A stretch of DNA of 64,000 bases from Paralichthys olivaceus (Eukaryota > Chordata > Actinopteri > Pleuronectiformes > Paralichthyidae). The DNA lies in contig NC_091096.1 of the NCBI RefSeq assembly GCF_024713975.1, positions 3,685,501 to 3,749,500 on the forward strand. The letters run 5' to 3'. The number at the start of each line of letters is the position of its first letter. Position 1 is the stretch's first letter. The position numbers and the translations under genes are program-made. The notes beneath the pieces were generated by a model that was not told where the DNA came from, searched no databases, and worked only from the letters and a program-made list of their open reading frames with translations. Positions 13,023-25,900 of this stretch are shown in pieces.

Positions 13023-14213
13023 TTGCATATAAATTCAAGGCAGGCATGAAGTCGTCTTCATCGGGACAGGCCTGATGAGAGAATCATAGATTATTTAATT
13101 TTACAAACCTCAAATTGTTTGCATGTAATTCAACACAATGTCCCTCTGCAGTAAGTGTCTGAATCTGAGGGTTATGATAGAGAACAAGCTCATGATTTAT
13201 TGTTTATTTCTTGATGAACACCAGTTTGATTAGTATCCTCTTTGGTGTATTTCTCTTTAACGCTGTTGCTGTGATTTACTGCAGTTATTTCTCAATCGTT
13301 CTCTATTCAGAATATAATTTAAAAAACTGTGTATTGTGTAAGAACATCCATGCTGATGGTTCCCGGAAAACCTCTTCTGCCATTTCTTTCTTTCAGACTG
13401 TGAGATAGTTCATTATGTGTCCTGAATGGACACTGAGACACACAGATCATTGTTTTATTACTACAAAAGGAGACAATTTGAATCTTTGTGCAACTTAACA
13501 ATTTGTGGAAAGAGCTCATGGCACCGTACCATGCGTTATTCTGTCTTTATCGCAAACTCAAGGGTGAGAGTATAACGTAGAGTTCTGTGTCTTGAGTAGA
13601 ACCACAGTAATTCAACCAAACTTGTGTGTTGCAAAGAAAACATTCAGGTATTTTTAAAGGCTGAGCTCTGCACGGTGATCAATGTCCAAATACAGCCCAG
13701 AAAACAACAAGGTCTCATCTTGCTGTCAGCCGTGTGGCAGTGTGATTATGAAAACCAACTGTGAGGACTTTTTAGGTCAAGAATGCAGCCGCCTCTGGAA
13801 GAAAGCGTGATGGTCAACATGTGTTCGGACTCAAAAGAAAAAAAAAGACGAAGAAGCAGCGTGGAAAACAGTTCAAAGCCGAAACTTTAGAAGTTCTTCA
13901 GCAGCGCCTCCAGCGTGACAATAACTTACAGATCACACTGGACGTAACTCTTCGTTTTATGAATCCTGATCCACACCACATGTCCCATATCTGTCTTGTG
14001 ACACTTAACACTCTCTGTTTCTGTTTCTGTCACACATGCATGAAATACATATGACGGAATTAATCAATTCGTTAATGACGGGACTTTTAAGGCACAAAAC
14101 TGGCAAGCTCAATGATGAAATTGAATTAGATTTACTTCATCAGTTCACTAATGGACCAAGAAATGCATCAAATCACAGTGAGCCACACTCAGTTCCTCTT
14201 TTATTGCAAGTCT

Positions 14214-14225
14214 GCCCTCTGCTGG
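14214..14225 (-). promoter_or_regulatory. CTCF-like core motif
   Basis: The minus strand reads CCAGCAGAGGGC, a full match to the CTCF core CCASYAGRKGGC. It lies outside the recognised repeats, about 2.8 kb upstream of znrf3. Occupancy cannot be judged from sequence. Confidence 0.4.
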
Positions 14226-14972
14226 TTTTCAATCCACGAGAGCTGCAACTGAATTTTTGTAGTTTCCTCCAACTTAAATTCAGTGTTTACAAGAGTATGC
14301 TGATAATTTGATGACTTTCTGGCCCTTGTGAATTGTTTTAAAAAAGACATTTGATGATTATAACACATCTAATTTTCTCACTTCTTTCCAGACAAACGGT
14401 TCACCCCCTCCCTTCTGAGGTTAGCAGCTGCGGATCCTCTACTGACGCTCCGGTGTTTAAACTCCCTGAGAAGAATCAGCTGTCTGCTTGTTTAGGCTGA
14501 GGATAAGAGTGACTTTGATGGAAGAAGGCCGGCTCTGCTCAGTGCATTACTCTGCCATCACTTCCAACATGCTGTTCAGCGAAGAGGGATGTCTGTCAGG
14601 TTTTCCATCTTTAGGAAGTTTCAGATATTACAAAGCTCTCTGTTGTGTTCTTTCTTCTTTCTTCTATTCTAGCCCTGGAGTATAAACCAAGCTAGAGCTG
14701 AAACAAAGGGCAATTCGAGAAAATGCTTAGTTATTCTAAAAAGTTATTATTCTGCATTACACTGTCTCAGCTTCTTAATTGTGAAGATATGCTGCATTTC
14801 ATTGTCTCGTGTGATTTAAAAGTTACAGTTTTGAAAGCTTGTTGGGCGAAATTAGCATTTTAAAAAGACGTGATTTTATCTGAAGCAAAACCGATTTTTT
14901 AATTCTTTTTAAAGACAGATTAACTTTTCTATTTAAAGTGATTCATAATGAAATCCTTGGTTTGTTGCCACC

Positions 14973-15316
14973 GTTGACTGTGTATAAACATGGATGACAA
15001 TTCTCAACGCCTTCCCACTATCCAGAAATGAAGCCAAAATATCTCAGATACAAACGCTGCCATCTTGCACATTTAGAGCCAGAGACAGTAGCGAAAAGGG
15101 GACGGAGCTACAGCAGTGAGGTCTTACCAACACACACACTCATTGGTGTGATACGAACTATCCAAACTGACAGAAACCATCCACGGTCTGTGTCCCATTC
15201 GCTTACATGGAGGAAGCAGGATTTATGACCTGTACTGCAGCCAACCACCAGGGGGCAATCAAGATGCTTTGACTGTACTTTTGGAAAGCAGTGGTGTCGT
15301 ACATCTTTACATAGAA
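14973..15316 (+). repeat. MITE-like repeat, family B, near full length
   Basis: The element starts GACTGTGTATAAACATGGATG and contains CCAGAAATGAAGCCAAAATAT, AAACGCTGCCATCTTG, CATGGAGGAAGCAGGATT, ATGACCTGTACTGCAGCCA and CCACCAGGGGGCAATCAAG. A reverse copy at 38388 begins with GACTGTAAATAAAGATGG, so GACTGTATATAAA-type ends appear at both termini. No coding capacity is visible. It carries a CTCF-like core at 15245-15256. Confidence 0.75.
15245..15256 (+). promoter_or_regulatory. CTCF-like core motif inside repeat family B
   Basis: CCACCAGGGGGC matches the CTCF core at every position. It lies in the right half of a near full-length family B element. Confidence 0.35.
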
Positions 15317-17633
15317 GGTTTTTTGTAGCTTAACCTGGATTCTTTTTTTGGAGGGGGGGGGGGCTTTAAATGTGGCAACGTCTGGGTAAAAACAATCAGA
15401 TAAATATTTGTATGAAAATACAACTGTCATTAATTAATTTACTTGTATCTGGAAGTTTATCTGTTGTTCACTGTGTCCAAGTCCTGACGTGTCTCTCCAG
15501 CTTATCCTCAAGATACTTTATTCTTTGACAGATTTACAATGCGTCATTATCATCCAACTGCAATGATGCTCAGAGTTTCTGTAAAGCGTCAGTCCAGCGT
15601 GTCACTGTGAATAAAGATTTGTCCCTGAATGACTTGCCTGGATAAATAAATAAATATGAAATAAACACCAGATCATGGGTTACTAATAATACCCAAAGGG
15701 AACGTTTGAATGTGTTTGATCAGTCCTTCAGTGCAGCACTATGTGTACCAACTGGGCTCTCTCTCTGTGAATTGTCCCTTTGTTGGCACAGTGCTGACGT
15801 TATGTTTTAATGAAGGAAGGAGATGATGAGGAGGGGGAGCGTTTACATTCATGGCTCCCAAAGAGCGCATCACTGCAGCATATTATTACATAAAGCAATT
15901 AGGGGGCCCCTCAGCCCCCAGATTATGGGGGATGCTTTCCCCGTGACTATTGACTCCAGTCGGCTCAGAGTATGTTGCATGTTTGCAATGATGTCATCGC
16001 ACAAACCCCAGTGGGAAACTCTCATGAAATGTTCTGCAGAGGATTATACGTTGAGAGGACGTAGGGGAAAAATAACAGCAACGGGAGAAGGACTGTGGAG
16101 TGTTCTCCATAATAATAATTCTATATAATAAGGTTTAAGTGACTATTAACCATATGTTTATAACAGCAATGTATGAAATGGCAGCGTAAACACCATGTGA
16201 TAACCTGGAAGGGGTTGAATGTCATCAGTGTTATCATCAGTTATTAGTCTGCAGCTCCTCCTGACTTCACGGCGCCCCCTGCAACAAGTTTCAGTTCATC
16301 TTAGTTGTTCAGCTCATAACTTTATAGAACTAACGTTGCTCCAGAGCTGCTGAATGTGTAAATAAGCAACTGTTTGCTAACAAGTTCACCAAAGAGCCTC
16401 AATGAGTGGACAGTTCCCTGTAGCTTTGATGACACATTTCCTCTAATTCCAGATTATTAAATACACCTACTAAACACTAGTGCAGTCTAATACGGCAGTC
16501 ATGAAATAATAGAACACAACACATTCTAATAACTTCCTTCGAGGGCCCTGTATAATTAATGAACACATAAATCACACTAACCTTGTGATGCAACTCTTTC
16601 GCATGGTATCTGATGTCAGATGGTGCAGATGATGATGCTACTCGCTAATGGTTCTCCAGGTGTTCAGTGGTTGGTCAGTCTTGAAAACTTAAAGGTTGTC
16701 CAGAACAAAGATATAAAACTTTAGTTCATGTCTCCTCTGGATGGTAAAATCCTTAGGACACATGTAAAGTTTTCAGAACAGTCAAGCAAAGCGAGGTTGA
16801 TGGAGGAAGGTCTGAGCTTGTCGTGGCTTTGCAGCTCAATGATTTCATGTCATGGGTTGTCAGGCACTTCAGCTAGTTCCACAATAAACTGCTTAACAAA
16901 TATGTTCAGTCCCATTCATTTATTTTTCATGTCGTGAGATCTCTTTCCATTTGCCTGAAGGGGATTTTCACACTTATTCAGATATTTAAAGCAGGCTCTT
17001 GTTCTTGCAGAGCAGGAAAATGCAGCATTTTCGCACAACGCACAATTTTACTCTGTGTTTGAAGCAGCAACAAGGCCCTCGTTCACAAAGTCTCCCTCTG
17101 AGTGAGGCTTCAGCTTCTTAGCAGTTAGCTCGCTCACCACAAAACTTGCATGTACAACACTGTCTCTTTCAGGATGTGGGTGAAAGGTTTTTGTTGAGCA
17201 CACAAACTCCACCAAACAATTATAACAGTTTAGCTGCACATGACACTCAACATTGGTCCTCATCACCTTGTTTGCATCCAAACCAGGAACACTGGATTGT
17301 TTTTTAATTTAACAAAAACATTTTCACAGACTTTCCTCTCATTCCGATGACTAATTGGACCAAAAAATTCAGCTTCCTCTGCTCTTCTTATCTTATCTTA
17401 AAGCGAACTAGGCAGCGCTTCATGAAAGTAATTGTGTCTGTCTGACTTTGTGGTCAGACAATTATAATTACAGTGTCAGCTATGCAGTGGACAAACGATA
17501 GCATCAATCACCTGTATTTTCAAACAGCTCTTAACTAAACGTTACAGGCTTTGAAGGCCAAACTATTCAGAGGCTGGGCCCTTTCCTTTCCCTTCGGATC
17601 TGGCTCCAGGGTGAAAGTCGACTTTGAAGTGCA

Positions 17634-17677
17634 GACTGAACCAGGGGGAGGTATTTCAATAGGCCCCTGGTTCAGTC
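17634..17677. repeat. Perfect 14-bp inverted repeat (hairpin)
   Basis: The left arm GACTGAACCAGGGG (17634-17647) is the exact complement of the right arm CCCCTGGTTCAGTC (17664-17677), with a 16-nt loop. Farther out, ACTTT on the left and AAAGT on the right can pair again after a 7-8 nt internal loop. This gives an imperfect hairpin with arms of about 25-30 nt. It is not part of any repeat copy I recognise here. Confidence 0.8.
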
Positions 17678-17999
17678 AAGGGGTAAAGTTGCAGCCGTAA
17701 GGGGGGGGGAGAAAATGAGAGAGGAAAAGGAGCAAGGGAGAGTAAAAGAGAAGAGAGCTGGAGTCTTTTGAAATGAGGCACCTGTACGTTTGAGGCTTGC
17801 AAGAACAGGTATGTTCCCAGAGGTTAGTTTGGGGGGTTTGGAGAATTCAAAGTCATTTCAGTCAGCTCCAGCGCTCCTAATCTGCTGTGAGGAGCGAGGA
17901 GGATAGGGGGGATATGATGTTGATACACTCACACAGGCGTGAACATGTTCTCAAAAGACTGGATGGATGGATGGCTGGAATCTACGCTCACTCACTCAC

Positions 18000-18040
18000 T
18001 CACTCACACACACACACACACATACACACACACACACACA
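18000..18040. repeat. CA microsatellite
   Basis: A (CA)n run with one TA interruption, preceded by short CTCA units. Confidence 0.9.
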
Positions 18041-18363
18041 GCAAAGCAAAAGGAAAGTGATTTAAACAAACATGGTGGCTCACTTTGCCTCCATTCCTGA
18101 AAAAATGTACTTCCCAGGTGCCGAAATCTTCTTTTCTCAGGATCAGGCTGTGATCAGTGTGGAAACTTTGTTCTAAATATAAAAGAAAAACATGATCCAT
18201 GAAAAACAGAGAGAGAAAAGAAGATAAAGGCCAGAGGCTGACGTCCTCATCAGTGATCAAAGAGTAAAAATGGCGAGAAGGGTTTGCCTGGTGGCGACAT
18301 GACGGGGAAGTGGATGAGGAAACAAGAGTGGAAACAGGAGATAGATGACGACTTTCAGGGACA

Positions 18364-18365
18364 GT

Positions 18366-18397
<32 letters not shown>

Positions 18398-18398
18398 G
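18364..18398. repeat. TG microsatellite
   Basis: A (TG)n run with one TTTG interruption. Confidence 0.9.
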
Positions 18399-20310
18399 GG
18401 CACAATAGCGTGTCTGTTTTCATGTTTAGTGCCATCCTCCACTTTACAAATCTCAACTATTAAAGCTGCACGTATTTATCGTAAACATATCACCAACATA
18501 AATTACAGGGGGCTGTTTCTGTGGTAACTGGTTGGAAATATCGATGCACCAGAAGTTTAACTTAACTACTGGGTTTTGCAATTTTAAGGGGAAACTTTTA
18601 TACGACAGTACGATCAAATGCGCTCACTCACTTTCTTGCCAAGAGCAGGATGAGAAGATCAATACCAGTCTCACATCTGCAAGTGTTTATCGGTATGTGT
18701 TTATTTAAAAATATCAAATTCCTTTAACTTAAAGCAAAAATATTAAACTTTCCCATTAATGTTGCATGTCTTAATTTTTTTTACATTAACCATCTGGAGT
18801 CTGAAAATCAAGAAGTGTGTTTTTAGGCTCAATATCTTAAATATACTGTTTATACTAGATATAAGAAATACTGAAATAACTATACCAAGCAAGGTCATTA
18901 TTTTTTTATGATATATAAGGAAAAATCATAAGCATTTGAAAATGACCAAAATAACCTGTCAGCAGGTCATTGCTTATTCACACAGGAAATATAGAGCAAC
19001 GGTAGAATTTATTTGGAGAAATGCATCTGACTCTAATACAAAACATTTTCACTCTGTTTTAGCTCTTTTTTTATGGTCGCCACCAACTCAGTGTCTGACG
19101 CCACTTGATGCTGAGCGTGCTATGGACAGTTGGTTTTTAAAGCTTTTTGGATTTAAAAAGATTTAGCTGCCACGTTCCAATTGAAATCAATGTTATTGTG
19201 AAAGAAATGTTGCTTATGGCGAATTTAATACTGCAAAACCCTTTTTGACTTTTCAGAGATTTATCAAAATGGCAGATAAAGTTGATGTGGGTATAACGAT
19301 AAACCTCTTGGATCATTTAGTGACAAAATAATCCGATATTTTGCTTTAAGAGTTGGAAGAGACCAAAACAGAAATTATAAACTTCTCAGAAACTCAGAAA
19401 CATGGATTCATTACTCTGTTCAATTAATTTACTTAAAACAAGAATAGTACAGGAATTTGCTTCACCTTATTTCATCTGTGTCTCACTACTTTTGAGAATA
19501 TTACTTTAAAATGCACACAAACATTTGTGTGTGTGTGTTTTGTCCCATTAGTTGGGATGGAAAAAATTACGCTTTATGATTTGAATGCTAAATTGCATGT
19601 ATGTCTGTAAATTTGTTGTTGAATAGATAAAAACACAAATAGTCTCAATATGAGCAGGACTGACTGAAGAAAAGATTTGTGTCTCCACTTAAATAAGAAA
19701 ACGATTTGGGCTTTAAAAGTTCACAATTAACTCTCTTTACGTTAAAGCTCAATTTTCAGGCACTAAAGCTCGGTATGATCTTTATTTTATCTTACAGACC
19801 AAAATTCAGTGTCTCATCTTCATTTACCTCTTGTCACCTCTTCTCCGTCCCTCCTGACTCTTCTCTCGTACTAACTCCCCATCACTCTCTCTCTGATGGT
19901 TCAATCATATTCCCAAACCTCCCATTCGATGGCTCCCTTATTGCCTCTGACTGCAGGCACACATCATCACCCTGAGAAGGAAAACAATGCGTCACAGCAG
20001 CAAATCCCAAACATCTAAATCCCCAAATGAAAAGTCAGGTCTGCACATCACTCATGCTGCTCTCACAGAGGGGATGTTTGGTTTGCGTGCGAGGACTTGC
20101 TGACACAGTGCAACACTTTGCCACAAGTGCCACCCAGTGGTTGGGTGGCAGTAGAGATGTAAGGATGGGGGGGTTGGGGTGAGGGATGACTGGTGAGGTG
20201 GTCAGAGAGAGAAATGTGGTTCACCATGACTGAAAACAGATCGTCTCCCCTCCTGGGTCTCTCTGACGTCTGAGGGACTTATTTTGTTTTAGGCTGATTT
20301 TGTGGTGATG

Positions 20311-20366
20311 GTAACGCACGCGCACACGCACACACACGCACACACGCACACGCGCACACACACACA
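20311..20366. repeat. CA/CG mixed microsatellite
   Basis: Alternating purine-pyrimidine sequence of CACACGCA-type units, including CGCGCA. This composition is favourable to Z-DNA. Confidence 0.85.
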
Positions 20367-21233
20367 TAGACTCACAGTGTAGGATCTAGTTAAAGTGGAT
20401 ATCAAAGGGACTTCAAAGTCAGTAGCCGGTAGACATAAATTCAGTTTCCCAGGAGAATCAGATCTTTGTTTGAAGCAGTGGGTCATCAACTTATTATTTC
20501 ACTGAGTTGGAATCATTTGACCTTAACTAGATTTTCAGCTCAGATTGAGAACAAACCTCTGAAGTCCTGTAAAACGAGCATCTTTTTCTTTTCAGTTTCA
20601 TCGTCCCCTGCAGATGAACCATGTCTTCATTGTGTCAATAAATTTGTTGACAGAAATCAGGATGTATCATTGTATCATTAACAAAGTTAATTACATTCAA
20701 CGACCGAAAAGCTTCAAAAGTTTAATGATAGAAATCAGGGTGATAAAAATAAAATCTGTATTTCATTGCTTTAACTCATCACAGGTTTTAGTGAATTTAC
20801 TGTGAGACGTTAACTTTGGCTATACTGGCCCCGTACACAACATGTTTGGTTTTTGTTATTCACATTGGTTTAATATTGTGTGTGAGTTTGAAATCCTGTG
20901 CCTCTCCTTCTTTTTAGCAGATACAACATTAATAAATAAACATTATCATGTCAAAGATTAACGGGTAAAAAAACTGCTTCACTCTTTGGAATGAGAGAAG
21001 ATATTCATCAACTCTCCACTAGGAGGCAGAGATGAGCTGATGCTCATGAGCTCACACAAGGATCTCTCAATATCAGCTTGAATAAGAATTCCACAATTAC
21101 TTTTTCATTGTTTTCTTCTTTTCATCCAAAAAGAGTTTCTAACATGCGAAGTATATTTATATATATCCTCCTGTAATTGTATTAGCCCATTTAAAGTAAG
21201 GTTTTATTTGTTATTTGTAATGCGCTGTTAGAG

Positions 21234-21245
21234 GCACTAGGGGGC
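21234..21245 (+). promoter_or_regulatory. CTCF-like core, one mismatch
   Basis: GCACTAGGGGGC differs from the CTCF core only at the first base and is followed by AG. A weaker relative, CCACTAGGAGGC, occurs nearby at about 21016. Confidence 0.25.
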
Positions 21246-21324
21246 AGTGAAACACATGACTTGTGCATAGACCCATGACAGGCTTATCATTAGTGCGGTC
21301 AGGTAAAAGTTAATATTATGCCAA

Positions 21325-21380
21325 TACTACTACTACTACTACTACTACTAATAATAATAATAATTATAATAATAACAATA
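21325..21380. repeat. TAC/TAA trinucleotide array
   Basis: A compound array: (TAC)n passes into (TAA)n and then degenerate TAA units. Confidence 0.9.
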
Positions 21381-22539
21381 GTAATTCCTGCATAAAATAA
21401 AACAGAAAGTACTTGACATAAAAGCAGTTAATACATGTATAATATTTATACATATAGAGGATAAACATGTGTGGGATTTGACATAGACCACAGGAAGTGA
21501 CAGTCCAACACTATGTAGGTTGTGATAAATATCAGTTGAATGTGGGTTTGACGTCTTCCTCTTTATCTCTGTGTTGCATCAGATCAATGTTGCATCATAA
21601 TGGCAACATGATGCACTTATAATCATTTCCTGTATATCAGTATTGTTCATTATTCCATGTGAAATCAATTAAAATGTCAAAAAACATCCTCCCACCACGT
21701 TTCCTGGTTTCCTAGTTTCCGTCCATCTCAAAGTTTTTGCATCATCTTTACAAACCAACCAACAATAGGACAGGGACCACAAGTGAACACAGCAGCATCA
21801 GCAGGTCGTGACGTGGCTCCTGCATCATCTCCCCCTCCTCTATCCGAACATCACAGTGTTGTTGCTGGCAAAGAGACTTGTTGTTGCCAGTACAGTGAGA
21901 GCTGCGTAAATGTGTCCCATCCAACAAAAAGAGCGATATGTCAGCTCTCTGCACCAACAAAGCACGGCTTATCAGGGCGGACAAAGTGCTTGCAGAGACC
22001 CTAAGACAATTATGGAGAGGACAGACAACAAGCACTGTTCCATTGGTCGGATTTAGGTCAATTTATACCGGAGGACATATTTGGTTCGGTGGTTTTCTTT
22101 CCTGTGATGTCTCTTAATTAATGGTGGATGTGCCATTTGCAGCAGAAACTGTGGAATGGATGGATTCATTAAAACATTTCAAAGCATGAAAAAAGACAAG
22201 AGGGATTTCTTTAATCTGACAGCAGGGACGTCTGAGTGCTCCTGAGCTCCACTGGTGTTTCTCTGATCTTTTTTACTGCCTGATATGTACATGCAAAGAG
22301 GTGCACCCCTTATCTCCAGATAGGCTGGCACGAATGTACATGCTCTCGAACACACTCAGATAAAGAGCCAACTGGTTGTAGACGAACCGTTGTGGAGAAT
22401 GAGCCAGGAGATATGACAGAATAGTGAAGTATATAACAGTGCTGCTTTTGCACGACTGTAGAGACTCTCACTCCTGCACAGCACAGGATGCAAAGTGGAA
22501 ATGATTGAATGGCACTCAGTAGAGACCGCAGCTCCACTA

Positions 22540-22790
22540 ACAGCCCCTCAAATTCATTCAAGCTGCACCGAATTGATTTTTTTCCCAAAAAAAATCCATA
22601 AACAATTCCTGGTAAAACAGTGAAATGGAAAAAAAAATATCTGGATCTGCACCGAAATTCAAGTTTTGTGGAAATATGTCTTATACTTTCTGTGTAATCT
22701 TGTTCATAATCAAAGAAAAACAACAAACACAAACCAACCAACAAATAAACGGACAGAGGTGAAAGTAAAACCTTCAATTGGTGGAGCTAA
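22540..22790 (-). repeat. Repeat family A, reverse copy
   Basis: Read on the minus strand this gives the family A left part: a TIR-like CTCCACCAATTGAAGG, then TTTATTTGTTGGTTGG, ATTACACAGAAAG, an altered CAAAACTTG and CGGTGCAGATCCAGATA. The right half is lost or diverged. Confidence 0.65.
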
Positions 22791-22907
22791 TGAAAGACTT
22801 GACATGTAAGATGACAAGACTGAACAAAACCAAAACAATCTTCCAGCATAATAATGGTGCTGAGTAAAGGACTCGTAAAAAGGTACAGGGCAATGACGGA
22901 AAAAGTA

Positions 22908-22910
<3 letters not shown>

Positions 22911-22948
<38 letters not shown>
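22911..22948. repeat. TG microsatellite
   Basis: An uninterrupted (GT)19 run lying just beyond a reverse family A copy. Confidence 0.95.
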
Positions 22949-22951
<3 letters not shown>

Positions 22952-25900
22952 GTTGTAAAGAAGAAATTACAGAAAAAACGACAAAGAAAAAGAAAGAGCA
23001 GGAGATAGAGGTGGAGGGTGTGGGAAGGCTCCAGGCCGAATAAACACCCCAGTGGATCGTGGGTAGGGAGCGAGATGTGCGATGGGGAGGAGGTAAAGTC
23101 AAACAGACAAACACATCGACCCACCGCCCCCTGCAGCTGGCTGCTGTCCCAGGGTGTGACCCCAATCACCTCCATTGTCCAGCCGGGCTTTGCCATGTAA
23201 CACCACCGTTTACACGTGTGCCCACCCCGATGAGCACACACGGGTGTTGCTGTTTACCCAGCATGCCATGCCTTCACTGTAGAGACAAGTCTCTTTAAGG
23301 AAATATACAACATGTTAAGTTACTAGCAGCCTTTAATTACCAAGCACTAGTATTTTGCTCTTGATTAAATCATGATTGCTGAAGCTGAGACCTACTTTAA
23401 TCTAATGATATTGTTTTTAATCAAGGTTTTAATTAAATGAGATTACTACAGAGTGCAGATGATTGATGATGCATATGAATAGTAGTAGTTACACCCAGTA
23501 AAGGTGCCAGTGGCCAATATTTGCCTTTGTATTTGAGATAGAAAATGTAAGTACGCTCACATTTAGCACAGCAGTCTGAATACCACAGGGTGCAGCTTTA
23601 ATCTGGAGGGCCTGATTAAATCTAACAACGAAGCCATGTCACCGTCTGGATGATGAAGTGCAATGTAACACACCCTGAGATGTTTCTCTGATGCATTTGG
23701 GTTTGGTCCATTTTAAACTGTGGCTTTTAGGATCCACCCTCTTTAATAACAGGCTCTAACTTAGAGCTGCAGGCAGCATCCTTACTTCTACATTCAGGGA
23801 TGTATTTGCCTGTGTGTGTGTGTGTGTGTCTAAGTACTGGTTAAGCAGAGTCTAGCCATACTATACATAGATTTGCACACAGTTGCTCTCAGAGCCTCGG
23901 AGCAAGATTATCTGAAACCAGGATGTGTAACCATTGATTTAAGGCAGACTGCAAGGATGCTAATTATTCTGGGTTATGTTATCAATGGATCTTGTTAAAT
24001 GGCTGAAACACAGTGTAACAGTTTCAGCATCCAGAGCAGTTTTATAGTAGTTGAACTGACAATATTCAGTTTGCTAACATTTGTAAACGCTAACCACCAT
24101 AAGCTACCAGACTGAGGAAGGTTGTGTTCGCACAAACCCAGAATGCATCATACCAAAGAGGGGCACCTGCCTATTGCTAATGGATTTCACTCGATACTAA
24201 ATACAAATGCAGAAACGTGCGTCTGTACTCTGTGTTTATTGCGTACGTGTTACGGAAAGCAACAGAAATAGACCACTCAGCTCAGTACCACCGAAAATCG
24301 TGGGGAGGCAGTGTAGCCAATAGTTCGAGCGAGAAGACCGAAGAACTCCAGGAAGAAATTTCAAGTTGAACCACTGTTAACAACGCAGTCACTTGTTCTT
24401 CAGAGATACATTCTTGTAGCCTCTTCCACCATCCACCATGTCTGTTGTCAGAAACTTGAAGGCAGCATAAATGAGGCTGTATAATATACATAATGTGCCT
24501 TGAAATGAGGCGTCGGTCTGCTGACCCCAGTGATGGTGGTGAAGCTGAAATAGAATTCTTTCTACCTTCCCTACACCAACAACAACAGACCAGCTGGGGT
24601 TCACTTTGAAGCCAGATGCTTAAATGCTTAACTTTATTATCCATAACAGAGCCGCTGTCATTTAGCTAATTAGTTGTGCTGCAGCTTTATAACCCTAAAA
24701 ATCACAACAAACTGTCTATGCTCACTGGATATCATCTGAAAATTCAAAATTCAAAGGTCTTAGGTGATCGGCCAATGTGATGCTTCGCTACGGCTAACAG
24801 TTTGTTAGCTTTGTTTAGAATACAGATTAGAAGCAGTGGGAAATGATTGGCTCTGATTAGCATTAAATAAAAAAATTACATCTTAATTACTGAACTTCAG
24901 CAGTTTGTTGTTTTTACCTTTGGAGAAAGCTACCTCTACTTTACTATGTTAACAGGCAACATATTAATGTTCCCCAGCTCTCTGGCTTATTTAAGGGACA
25001 AACAGAATAGTGTGATTTTACTGAGTCTTGGTGCATGGCTATGTGTCAACTCTGCTTCTTCTTCCTCGGAACAGTTGGTTTGAATGACTAAGTTCCAGGA
25101 AGCTCTAGGGCTCTCGTCTATGCAAAGGCCTTCACTTTGTTGTTCTAGGTTGAGTTCAAGTGTGCTCAAAGTCTTTTCAACCAGTCAGGCAGCAAAGACC
25201 TTTAAATTCTCCAGTGTTTTAAATCTCCTCCTCTGACACTTGTATTCAGAGAGCGTGAAGTAAGTATTCCTACATTGTAGTTACCCCTGCAAGCACAAAC
25301 TCTGTGGTCATGACATCATCTTCTCTTAACTACAGGTTAACTATGAGTCTGTGGGACATTTTCTGTAATGTTGAAAAACACTTGATTTGCATTTTCATTG
25401 ATAAAGGCAGTTATTTGACTTTTAACCGTCACCCGGCACATTTCCTCAGTGACAGCGGCTACGTTCACAGAGTGTAGAAAGAAAAAAGGAAAATTCCTCT
25501 GGTTATTCTACAGAAAGTTTTTGAATTCTTTCGTGTTGTTCAACCTTTATTCTGCAAACTGTGAGACATGCAAATGTAGAAGGTCACTTCCCTGACAGCA
25601 AATATGACACTCGTGTCACCACGACAGGGGCGTCCCCCATGTGACATTCCAAGTCAAAAATAACTTTGTTTCATTATATGGCTAAAGGGTAGTGTGTGAT
25701 ATAAATTTGTTATTGCCCGTTTGCTCTCTCGAGTGACATAAAGAAACTTGAAATTTGAAAATAGCCAAGAGGAAGTGCAATGGCGCCACTATTTCCTTTT
25801 TTTATTGCAGGGCTTTTGGACAGTTGGGCTACTTCCACATTACTATGTTTTCATTTGAAGAAGCATCAACCTTGTGAAAGACTCACCCGGCGTCCCCACT

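Noticed and set aside
22710..23241. Overlapping 150-codon minus-strand frames with hydrophobic ends
   Set aside because: They span a (TG)19 array and a reverse family A repeat; the hydrophobic stretches are repeat translations.
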